Positions 1-4,637 are shown, numbered from the stretch's first letter. The stretch: DNA of 5,278 bases from Caryophanales bacterium UBA7476 (GCA_002477275.1 DLOU01000007.1:1-5278), one strand, 5' to 3'. The notes: a model not told the origin generated them from the sequence alone. Made by a program: numbers and translations.

Positions 1-21
1 TGGTCAAACATAATAAAAAAA
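1..21. repeat. Left copy of terminal 21-bp inverted repeat
   Basis: The first 21 bases are the exact reverse complement of the last 21 bases of the window (5258-5278). Seven of these bases are the A-run that forms the T-tract of the dnaN terminator on the minus strand. The other 14 (TGGTCAAACATAAT on the plus strand) lie beyond the terminator and have no reason to match. Identity stops at base 22. The match running exactly to the window edge suggests a contig boundary set by a repeated k-mer, but an interspersed genomic repeat is equally possible. Confidence 0.85.
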
Positions 22-37
22 ACCACAAATTTTGTGG
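15..37 (-). terminator. Intrinsic terminator of dnaA-dnaN
   Basis: Read on the minus strand, nine bases after the dnaN stop codon, a short hairpin CCACAA / TTGTGG with a 3-nt loop (23-37) is followed by eight T residues (22 down to 15). This is a standard Rho-independent terminator. It ends the dnaA-dnaN unit, so recF and gyrB are not co-transcribed behind dnaN here. The right arm on the plus strand reads TGTGGATTA (33-41), which by chance or design is an 8/9 match to an inverted DnaA box. Confidence 0.8.
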
Positions 38-45
38 ATTAAATA

Positions 46-1176
46 TTAATAAGTTCTTATAGGAAGTACTAATTGAGTTAAAGATTCATCATCTTTTGAT
101 TTAACTATAATTGGTTTAACTTCTCCAACATAATTAATTTCAACTTCATCAGAATTAAATGATTTTAATGCTTCCATCATATATTTGGCACTAAATGATA
201 TTCTAATATCATCTTTATTACTCTTACTAATTTTCATTTTTTCTTCTACTCTACCAATTTCTAATGAAGAAGATTTTAATAACAATGTATCTCCATCTGT
301 TTCAAGAGTAACAATATTTTTATCTTTGTCACTAGTTAAAATACTTGCTCTATCAATAACACTATAGAAATCATTTAAATTAGCAGTAATAACTAAGTTT
401 ACTTCTGTTGGTAATAAATTACTTGTATTAGGATATGTACCATTTATTAAACGTGTTTGAAATAATAATGATCCATTTTTAAATAAAACCTTATTATTAA
501 ATATATGAACCTCTACTATACTGTTATCAGAATCAGTTATTAATCTTGAAAATTCAATAATATTATGACTAGGAATAACTATATTATAGTTTTCCTCACT
601 TGCTTTAGATAAAGTAACAACTTTTCTAGCTAAACGATAACTATCAGTACAATTACACTCTAATATATCCCCTACTATATTAAAATTAATACCAGTTAGT
701 ACAGGCTTTGTTTCTTCATTAGAAGCCGCAAAAGCAGTTTGATTAACTATATCTTTAAATATACTTGAATCTACATCTATTTTTTTCTTGCTTTCTTCTA
801 AATTAATTGATGGATATTCACTTTCCGAAATACCATTCAAATTAAATTCACTATTTTCAGTATAAATAAGAATCTTTAATTCATCAATAACTTCAATATT
901 AATAAATTCATCTGGTAATTTTCTAACTATATCTAAAATATATTTACCTTGAATAATAATAGTTCCTTCATCTCCAACAATGACATCTTCACTATTATTA
1001 CAATCAATAGATGTTTGAATAGTGATTTCATTATCAGAAGCTGTTAATACTAACTTCTTTTTTGTAAGATCAAATTTTATTCCTGCAAGTACTGGTATTA
1101 GATTCTTAGTAGAAATAGCTTTTGATACTTTATTTAAAGCATCTAGTAAAATATCTTTTTTAATTGTTAATTTCAT
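46..1176 (-). CDS. dnaN: DNA polymerase III beta subunit (sliding clamp)
   Basis: The product is the ring-shaped processivity clamp. It dimerises around DNA, tethers the replicative polymerase and serves as a docking hub for repair and initiation-control proteins. At 376 residues it has the usual length for three repeated clamp domains of about 125 residues. Visible family features are the N-terminus MKLTIKKDILLDALNKVSKAI, the segment around NLIPVLAGIKFD (26-37), the domain-2 motif KPVLTGINFNI (about 157-167), the CTDSYRLA motif (about 175-182) of the hydrophobic binding pocket, and the C-terminal LVLPIRTY, close to the Bacillus clamp ending. The ATG is supported by an AAGAAGGA ribosome binding site at 1183-1190. 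It lies 139 nt downstream of dnaA, the standard pairing, and is probably co-transcribed with it, possibly also from a weak promoter in the spacer. A terminator follows directly. The stop is TAA and there is no sign of disruption. Confidence 0.97.
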   Translation of the reverse strand: MKLTIKKDILLDALNKVSKAISTKNLIPVLAGIKFDLTKKKLVLTASDNEITIQTSIDCNNSEDVIVGDEGTIIIQGKYILDIVRKLPDEFINIEVIDELKILIYTENSEFNLNGISESEYPSINLEESKKKIDVDSSIFKDIVNQTAFAASNEETKPVLTGINFNIVGDILECNCTDSYRLARKVVTLSKASEENYNIVIPSHNIIEFSRLITDSDNSIVEVHIFNNKVLFKNGSLLFQTRLINGTYPNTSNLLPTEVNLVITANLNDFYSVIDRASILTSDKDKNIVTLETDGDTLLLKSSSLEIGRVEEKMKISKSNKDDIRISFSAKYMMEALKSFNSDEVEINYVGEVKPIIVKSKDDESLTQLVLPIRTY

Positions 1177-1182
1177 AATTAT

Positions 1183-1190
1183 TCCTTCTT
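1183..1190 (-). promoter_or_regulatory. Ribosome binding site of dnaN
   Basis: On the minus strand AAGAAGGA lies six bases before the ATG at 1176-1174. It fixes the start that gives the canonical MKLTI N-terminus. Confidence 0.75.
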
Positions 1191-1197
1191 TCTTAAA

Positions 1198-1212
1198 TAT
1201 TATTGTTATTAT
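1198..1212 (-). promoter_or_regulatory. Trinucleotide-periodic element beside a DnaA box (candidate DnaA-trio)
   Basis: On the minus strand, three bases (GCA) after the DnaA box at 1224-1216, the sequence runs ATA ATA ACA ATA ATA in strict 3-base steps. In Bacillus subtilis the basal unwinding system consists of DnaA boxes, a short GC-containing spacer and DnaA-trios, whose binding strand reads 3'-GAT-5' or close variants with a central A. Four of the five units here give 3'-TAT-5', keeping the central A and final T but not the G. Location (dnaA-dnaN spacer), orientation and distance fit. The repeat may instead be plain AT-rich simple sequence. Confidence 0.4.
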
Positions 1213-1215
1213 TGC

Positions 1216-1224
1216 TGTGGAAAA
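1216..1224 (-). promoter_or_regulatory. DnaA box TTTTCCACA, dnaA-dnaN spacer
   Basis: On the minus strand this reads TTTTCCACA, 8 of 9 bases of the consensus TTATCCACA. It is the box nearest dnaN and abuts the trinucleotide-periodic element. Two matching boxes in a short AT-rich spacer between dnaA and dnaN indicate the downstream half of a bipartite origin. Confidence 0.7.
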
Positions 1225-1249
1225 AGTTGAAAACTAACTTTTTCTATAT

Positions 1250-1255
1250 ATTATA
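1250..1255 (-). promoter_or_regulatory. Possible -10 element of a dnaN-proximal promoter
   Basis: A perfect TATAAT on the minus strand lies about 75 nt before dnaN. At the expected distance the -35 position reads TATGAA, a poor match, and the extended -10 position is CG rather than TG. A weak internal promoter is possible, but in DNA this AT-rich a TATAAT can arise by chance. Confidence 0.25.
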
Positions 1256-1278
1256 ACGTATTTTTATAAAAATTCATA

Positions 1279-1287
1279 TGTGGAAAA
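1279..1287 (-). promoter_or_regulatory. DnaA box TTTTCCACA, near dnaA stop
   Basis: On the minus strand this reads TTTTCCACA (8/9 to consensus), in the same orientation as the box at 1216-1224 and 63 bp from it. Between them lies an AT-rich stretch that could belong to the unwinding region. A weaker plus-strand match, TTCTTCACA, sits at 1306-1314. Confidence 0.65.
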
Positions 1288-1315
1288 ATATTAAGTTATT
1301 AATTTTTCTTCACAA

Positions 1316-2689
1316 TTACCTTTCTATCTTTTCTTTTAACTTATTAACTATTTTTGCTAAGTCTTGATTTACCTTCATTTCATTCTCAATTTTTTCTACT
1401 GAAAACATTACTGTAGAATGGTCTTTTCCTCCAAAATCAGTACCAATTTTAGGGAAAGACTCAGAAGTTAGTTTCCTACAGAGGTACATAGCAATTTGCC
1501 TTGGAAATGAAATATTAGCACTTCTTTTCTTACTACGCATATCTTCAACAGTAATTTGAAATTCTTCAGCAACTATTTTTTGTATTCTATGAATATCATC
1601 TTTTTCACATATTCCGCTACTTATAAAGTCTTTTAAAGCTTCAATAGCAAGGTCTAAATTAATTTCTGCTCCACCCATCATTGCTGAATAAGCAACAAGT
1701 CTTGTCATAGCTCCTTCAAGATGTCTAACATCACTTCCTATATTAGAGGCCATATATTCAATAACATCTTCACTTATTTCTTGTTCTATATTACCTGATA
1801 TAATCTTTTTTCGTAGTATTTCAACTTTCAAATTATAATCAGGTGGAAAAATATTTACTGTAAGTCCCCAACAAAACCTTGTTTTTAAACGATCTTCAAG
1901 TAATTTTAAATCATCAGGTGATTTATCAGATGATATGATTATTTGTTTTGAATCACTATATAAAGTATTAAAAGTATGGAAAAATTCTTGTTGTGTTGCA
2001 TTTGCTCCACCTAAATATTGTATATCATCTATTATCAAAACATCAATATCTCTATATTTAGATTTGAAAAAATCCATATTATCAATATTATTATCCTTTT
2101 GATTTTTTCTTTGTATTTTAACAAAATCATTTATAAAATCATTACTAGTAACATATAAAACTCTTCTATTACTATTTTGTGATATATAATTACCAATAGC
2201 ATGCATTAAATGAGTCTTACCTAATCCACTATTTCCATAAAGAAATAAAGGATTATACATTTTACCAGGATTTTCAGCAACAGATAATGCAGCGGCATGA
2301 GCAAATTTGTTACTATTACCAACAATAAAGTTTTCAAAAGTATATTCAGGCTTTAAATTACTTTGTTCTTTACTCATCTTAGGAATGCCAAAAGGTAATT
2401 CTTCAGGTTTTATTTCTTTTGCTTTTTTTTCTAATTGAGCGATTTCTTCTTCTAATAAAAACTCTATATCAAAATTTGTACCTGTTATTCTATTAAAAAT
2501 ATCTTTTATTTGATCTAAATAATTATCTTCCATATGCTTTTTATGAATTTGCATTGGAACAATAATAATAGCTTTACCATCATCTATTTTATAAAGTTTT
2601 GATGATTTAAACCAAGTATCAAAAGCCAAGGAGGATAATTCTTCTTTAATATTATCTAAGAAATTTTGCCATAATAATTCTACATTCAT
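1316..2689 (-). CDS. dnaA: Chromosomal replication initiator DnaA
   Basis: DnaA binds DnaA boxes, assembles as an ATP-dependent filament, melts the origin and loads the helicase; it is also a transcription factor. All four domains are visible in 457 residues. Domain I (about 1-80) starts MNVELLWQNF and includes FDTWFKSSKL. A charged linker spans about 80-113. The AAA+ domain III (about 114-345) has Walker A GNSGLGKT (152-159), Walker B VLIIDD (217-222), sensor 1 IISSDK (251-256), box VII LEDRLKTRF with the probable arginine finger R271, and sensor 2 VRHLEGAMTR with R322. DNA-binding domain IV (about 360-457) has FPRQIAMYLCRKLT and the signature GGKDHSTV (420-427), where most homologues have GGRDHTTV. 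The start is supported by a strong GGGGAGGAT ribosome binding site. DnaA boxes on both sides suggest autoregulation. The stop is TAA and the gene is intact. Confidence 0.98.
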   Translation of the reverse strand: MNVELLWQNFLDNIKEELSSLAFDTWFKSSKLYKIDDGKAIIIVPMQIHKKHMEDNYLDQIKDIFNRITGTNFDIEFLLEEEIAQLEKKAKEIKPEELPFGIPKMSKEQSNLKPEYTFENFIVGNSNKFAHAAALSVAENPGKMYNPLFLYGNSGLGKTHLMHAIGNYISQNSNRRVLYVTSNDFINDFVKIQRKNQKDNNIDNMDFFKSKYRDIDVLIIDDIQYLGGANATQQEFFHTFNTLYSDSKQIIISSDKSPDDLKLLEDRLKTRFCWGLTVNIFPPDYNLKVEILRKKIISGNIEQEISEDVIEYMASNIGSDVRHLEGAMTRLVAYSAMMGGAEINLDLAIEALKDFISSGICEKDDIHRIQKIVAEEFQITVEDMRSKKRSANISFPRQIAMYLCRKLTSESFPKIGTDFGGKDHSTVMFSVEKIENEMKVNQDLAKIVNKLKEKIER

Positions 2690-2696
2690 TATACCA

Positions 2697-2704
2697 TCCT
2701 CCCC
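2697..2704 (-). promoter_or_regulatory. Ribosome binding site of dnaA
   Basis: On the minus strand GGGGAGGA lies seven bases before the ATG at 2689-2687. It is one of the strongest Shine-Dalgarno matches in the window and settles the dnaA start. Confidence 0.8.
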
Positions 2705-2803
2705 AAAAGTAAAAATTTACACCCTTATTCTAATTCAATTTATAAAAAAAAGAAACAAAAAAATAAAAAAATTTTAAATTATATAAAATTTCTAAAAGAA
2801 AAC

Positions 2804-2833
2804 CTTATAAAATAAAGGAAAAAATAATGTAAA
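2804..2833 (-). promoter_or_regulatory. Candidate sigma-A promoter of dnaA
   Basis: On the minus strand TTTACA (2833-2828, 5/6 to TTGACA) is followed after 18 bp by TATAAG (2809-2804, 5/6 to TATAAT). Transcription would start near 2797, giving a leader of about 107 nt before dnaA. An alternative -10, a perfect TATAAT at 2783-2778, lacks a good -35. In such AT-rich DNA either may be fortuitous, but this is the best-spaced pair seen upstream of dnaA. Confidence 0.4.
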
Positions 2834-2875
2834 TATTATTTTTTATTAAAAATTTAAATAAATTTAATATATAAA
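2831..2875. other. 45-bp pure A/T tract, candidate DNA-unwinding element
   Basis: This stretch contains no G or C at all and lies in the middle of the A/T-rich half of the origin, about 65 bp from the first DnaA box of the cluster. Such a tract melts easily and could be where the duplex opens. In B. subtilis, however, the melting site is on the dnaN side of dnaA, so this tract may instead aid flexibility or the divergent promoters. Confidence 0.45.
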
Positions 2876-2938
2876 GATAAAACTGTAGTTATAAACAGAT
2901 AATAGTTAAAAAAAAAAGTAAAAAATATCATAAAAAAA

Positions 2939-2947
2939 TAATTCACA
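2939..2947 (+). promoter_or_regulatory. DnaA-box-like site TAATTCACA
   Basis: Reads TAATTCACA: 8/9 to the relaxed consensus TTATNCACA and 7/9 to TTATCCACA. It is the first of three same-orientation sites with starts at 2939, 2950 and 2962, so it gains support from spacing more than from its sequence. Confidence 0.4.
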
Positions 2948-2949
2948 AA

Positions 2950-2958
2950 GAATCCACA
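2950..2958 (+). promoter_or_regulatory. DnaA-box-like site GAATCCACA
   Basis: Reads GAATCCACA, 7/9 to consensus, with the core ATCCACA intact. It is the second of three sites spaced 11 and 12 bp apart in the same orientation. Confidence 0.5.
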
Positions 2959-2961
2959 AAA

Positions 2962-2970
2962 TATTCCACA
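2962..2970 (+). promoter_or_regulatory. DnaA-box-like site TATTCCACA
   Basis: Reads TATTCCACA, 7/9 to consensus with the CCACA core intact. It is the third member of the closely spaced group. The same 9-mer occurs in opposite orientation at 3071-3079, which supports it as a recognised variant in this genome. Confidence 0.5.
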
Positions 2971-3003
2971 TATAAAAATAAGAAATAGTAACAAAAAAAT
3001 TGC

Positions 3004-3012
3004 TTTTCCACA
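3004..3012 (+). promoter_or_regulatory. DnaA box TTTTCCACA (first of abutting pair)
   Basis: Reads TTTTCCACA, 8/9 to consensus and identical to both clear boxes in the dnaA-dnaN spacer. It directly abuts the next box with no gap, a 9-bp repeat period. Confidence 0.7.
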
Positions 3013-3021
3013 TTTTCCACA
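3013..3021 (+). promoter_or_regulatory. DnaA box TTTTCCACA (second of abutting pair)
   Basis: A second TTTTCCACA (8/9) immediately follows the first in the same orientation. The pair is flanked by AATTGC (2998-3003) and its reverse complement GCAATT (3027-3032). Confidence 0.7.
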
Positions 3022-3070
3022 AAAATGCAATTAACATTGAAGAAAAAATTTTAAACAAGGATGTTAATAA

Positions 3071-3079
3071 TGTGGAATA
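3071..3079 (-). promoter_or_regulatory. Inverted DnaA-box-like site TATTCCACA
   Basis: On the minus strand this reads TATTCCACA (7/9), the only member of the intergenic cluster in the opposite orientation. It lies 20 bp upstream of the rpmH -35 element, so DnaA bound here could also influence rpmH transcription. Confidence 0.5.
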
Positions 3080-3098
3080 TAAAATTTTAAGCATTTTG

Positions 3099-3128
3099 TT
3101 GACAAAATAGTAATTTTTTTATTATAAT
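3099..3128 (+). promoter_or_regulatory. Sigma-A promoter of the rpmH operon
   Basis: Perfect consensus TTGACA (3099-3104) and perfect TATAAT (3123-3128) are separated by 18 bp, the best promoter in the window. Transcription should start near 3135, leaving a leader of about 23 nt with a strong GGAGGTG site. The -35 lies inside a 7+7 bp inverted repeat (3093-3108). The strength suits a ribosomal protein gene. Confidence 0.88.
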
Positions 3129-3145
3129 AATGTAGATTTATGTCT

Positions 3146-3152
3146 GGAGGTG
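3146..3152 (+). promoter_or_regulatory. Ribosome binding site of rpmH
   Basis: GGAGGTG lies five bases before the ATG at 3158. It confirms the start of this short gene, which could be overlooked on length alone. Confidence 0.85.
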
Positions 3153-3157
3153 GGAAA

Positions 3158-3280
3158 ATGAAAAGAACATATCAACCAAATAATCGTAATAAAAAGAAAA
3201 AATTAGGTTTTTTTGCACGTAAAAAAACAAATATATTAAATCGTCGTCGTCGCAAAGGTCGTAAAACTCTTTGTAAATAA
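3158..3280 (+). CDS. rpmH: Large ribosomal subunit protein bL34
   Basis: bL34 is a small, highly basic protein of the 50S subunit that binds 23S rRNA. The 40-residue product begins MKRTYQPNNRNKKKK, continues LGFFARKKT, and ends NRRRRKGRKTLCK, matching the L34 N-terminal MKRTYQPN and C-terminal RRRRKGR signatures. The usual length is about 44 residues. The alignment is gap-free except between the T24 position and the RRRR block, where four residues of the common STKNGRKVLARRRR segment are missing. Arginine codons here are 7/8 CGN, whereas neighbouring genes use AGA/AGG, as expected for codon bias in a highly expressed gene. The gene has a consensus promoter and strong ribosome binding site and is followed by a weak terminator-like hairpin before rnpA. 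Identity is certain; only the internal shortening is unusual. Confidence 0.96.
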   Translation: MKRTYQPNNRNKKKKLGFFARKKTNILNRRRRKGRKTLCK

Positions 3281-3281
3281 T

Positions 3282-3307
3282 ACCACTGAATTAAAAGTGG
3301 TTTTTTT
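3282..3307 (+). terminator. Weak intrinsic terminator/attenuator between rpmH and rnpA
   Basis: Immediately after the rpmH stop, ACCACT (3282-3287) pairs with AGTGGT (3296-3301) around an 8-nt loop, followed by a run of seven T (3301-3307). The 6-bp stem is short, and no separate promoter is seen before rnpA, so partial read-through is likely. This would lower rnpA-yidC-khpB output relative to rpmH. Confidence 0.65.
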
Positions 3308-3313
3308 AAATAT

Positions 3314-3320
3314 AAGGAGA
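3314..3320 (+). promoter_or_regulatory. Ribosome binding site of rnpA
   Basis: AAGGAGA lies seven bases before the ATG at 3328, so rnpA is translated independently of rpmH. Confidence 0.8.
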
Positions 3321-3327
3321 GTTTTAA

Positions 3328-3657
3328 ATGAAAAAAAAGAATATAGTAAAAACAAAAGAAGAATTTGATAATATAATTAAAACAGGATTATGTAAAAAGA
3401 ATAAATACTTTGTTATATATTATAAGGAAAGTAATAAGGGATATGACTGTTTTGGAATATCAGTTGGAAAAAAAATAGGAAATGCCGTAATTAGGAATAA
3501 ATATAAAAGAAAAATCAGAAGTATAATAGATATATACAGAAAAAGCTATGTAAATTCCAGAGATTATATTATAATATTAAGGAGTAGTGCTTTATCAATT
3601 ACTTTTGATGAAATGAAAGAAAATTTAATTTTTCTACTCAGAAAAGGAGAAAAATAA
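3328..3657 (+). CDS. rnpA: Ribonuclease P protein component
   Basis: RnpA is the basic protein cofactor of RNase P. It binds the catalytic RNA and the pre-tRNA leader during 5'-end maturation. The 109-residue product is slightly shorter than the roughly 119 of B. subtilis. The family core GISVGKKIGNAVIRNKYKRKIR (43-64) is present, with the RNR-type motif as RNK (56-58) followed by KR, and RDYIIILR (78-85) forms the conserved beta-strand region. The N-terminus is typical in carrying basic residues and a phenylalanine-containing segment (EEFDNIIKTG). It sits in the standard rpmH-rnpA-yidC order. Its TAA stop overlaps the yidC ATG by one base (TAATG), and the yidC ribosome binding site lies inside its last codons, so translational coupling is likely. 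Confidence 0.95.
   Translation: MKKKNIVKTKEEFDNIIKTGLCKKNKYFVIYYKESNKGYDCFGISVGKKIGNAVIRNKYKRKIRSIIDIYRKSYVNSRDYIIILRSSALSITFDEMKENLIFLLRKGEK
3644..3650 (+). promoter_or_regulatory. Ribosome binding site of yidC inside rnpA
   Basis: AAGGAGA, within the last codons of rnpA, stands six bases before the yidC ATG at 3657. It selects this start, which gives a complete lipoprotein signal peptide. Confidence 0.75.
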
Positions 3658-4637
3658 TGAATATTACTAACAAAAGAAAAAATATTAAAAAGATATTACT
3701 ATTCTGCTTAATTGTTTTAACACTTACTACAGGATGTACAAAATCATTAGTAGATAAAAATAAGAAAGCAGTAAAAAATAGTGAAACAGGTCAAAATTTA
3801 GTTGAAAATATACTATGCAAACCAACTAATAAAGAATCAATTAAATTATATAAAAAATATAAAGTAGATATAGACTCATTACCAGATTGTGATAAATTTA
3901 AAATAACATCAGGAAAATATGAAGGAATTTGGACAACAGTATTTGTAAAACCTCTTTCATATATAATATTGAAAATAGGTCTAGCAACAAAGAATTATGC
4001 CATTGCAATTGTAATTGTATTATTAATTATTAGATTATTAACTTATCCAGTTACTAGAAAAACAATGAAACAATCACAAATGATGCAACAAATTAATCCT
4101 GAAATTCAAAAAATTCAGAAGAAATATGAAGGAAGACAAGACGAAGAATCACTATCAAAACAAAGTCAAGAAATGATGATGGTTTATAAAAAATATAATA
4201 TTAACCCAATATCAGGTTGTTTAGTTTCATTCATACAATTACCAATTTTTATAGCTTTCTATGAAGCAGTACAAAGATTTCCTGCAATATTTGAAGATAC
4301 ATTTTTATCAATCCAATTAGGAACAACACCAATTGTTGGCTTTGGAAGATCTAATTTATATGTATATATTATATTAATGCTATTAATAGCTATCTCAACT
4401 TTCTATTCATTTAAAATGAGTATGACAAGTGATCAAATGGACCCAAGTATGAAGCATATGCCAATATTTATGAGTATAATGATAATTGTAACAGCTTTAT
4501 TCATGCCATCAGCATTATGCATATACTGGTTCTTTAATAACTTGTTTACAATAGTTCAAAATAAAATTGTTAAAAAGACAATGAAGAAAGAAAAAAATGC
4601 AGTGAAAGGAAGTAAGAAGAGTTATGGAAAAGCATAG
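3657..4637 (+). CDS. yidC: Membrane protein insertase YidC/Oxa1 family, lipoprotein
   Basis: YidC inserts and folds membrane proteins, alone or with Sec. The 326-residue product has a basic N-terminus, a hydrophobic segment (13-25) and a lipobox-like LTTGC ending at Cys27, so it is probably lipid-anchored like Gram-positive SpoIIIJ/YidC1. Threonine at -3 is not the preferred residue. An outward-facing region follows (28-110) with Cys54 and Cys78 and an amphipathic stretch. Five membrane segments are predicted at about 112-131, 186-205, 233-252, 267-282 and 284-302. The first carries R126 in LLIIRLLTYP, the conserved groove arginine. The cytoplasmic loop 132-182 (MKQSQMMQQINPEIQKIQKKY) is the characteristic helical hairpin, and IQLPIF (193-198) is a family motif. 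The tail is lysine-rich. It overlaps rnpA by 1 bp and khpB by 14 bp. The stop is TAG, the only non-TAA stop in the window. Confidence 0.95.
   Translation: MNITNKRKNIKKILLFCLIVLTLTTGCTKSLVDKNKKAVKNSETGQNLVENILCKPTNKESIKLYKKYKVDIDSLPDCDKFKITSGKYEGIWTTVFVKPLSYIILKIGLATKNYAIAIVIVLLIIRLLTYPVTRKTMKQSQMMQQINPEIQKIQKKYEGRQDEESLSKQSQEMMMVYKKYNINPISGCLVSFIQLPIFIAFYEAVQRFPAIFEDTFLSIQLGTTPIVGFGRSNLYVYIILMLLIAISTFYSFKMSMTSDQMDPSMKHMPIFMSIMIIVTALFMPSALCIYWFFNNLFTIVQNKIVKKTMKKEKNAVKGSKKSYGKA

Larger units (their letters stand above)
2705..3092. other. Replication origin oriC, dnaA-rpmH intergenic part
   Basis: The 468 bases between the dnaA and rpmH start codons contain no convincing gene. The dnaA-proximal half is a putative DNA-unwinding region: positions 2741-2940 have 18 G/C in 200 bases. 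The rpmH-proximal half (2939-3079) holds six DnaA-box-like sites, five on the plus strand and one on the minus strand. Divergent transcription away from this point, with all genes on the leading strands, and the dnaA-dnaN/rpmH neighbours are what is expected of a Firmicutes origin. No box matches TTATCCACA perfectly; the best are two TTTTCCACA. The origin call is secure from context, but exact limits and the melting site cannot be fixed by reading. Confidence 0.9.

Noticed and set aside
33..41. TGTGGATTA, an 8/9 inverted DnaA box beyond dnaN
   Set aside because: The match is produced mostly by the right arm of the dnaN terminator hairpin, and it is isolated from the other boxes by more than 1 kb. 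It may still bind DnaA, but the terminator explains it.
185..367. Plus-strand open frame opposite dnaN
   Set aside because: It is antisense to a well-supported clamp gene, has no ribosome binding site, and its leucine/serine-rich product is a typical shadow of the AT-rich coding strand.
1022..1237. Plus-strand open frame covering the start of dnaN and the spacer
   Set aside because: It runs antisense through the dnaN start and through a DnaA box and shows no recognisable protein features.
2733..2738. TTGAAT on the minus strand as a -35 element close to dnaA
   Set aside because: The position 17 bp downstream reads TTTTTA, not a credible -10; the pair at 2804-2833 is better.
2889..2897. TTATAAACA, a 7/9 DnaA-box match between CTGT and ACAG arms
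   Set aside because: It lacks the CCACA core and the arms are only four bases; chance is sufficient in this composition.
2906..3094. Minus-strand open frame of 62 codons inside the origin, rich in Phe, Leu and Ile
   Set aside because: It overlaps the DnaA-box cluster, has low-complexity composition expected of translated A/T-rich DNA, and has no clear ribosome binding site or family motif.
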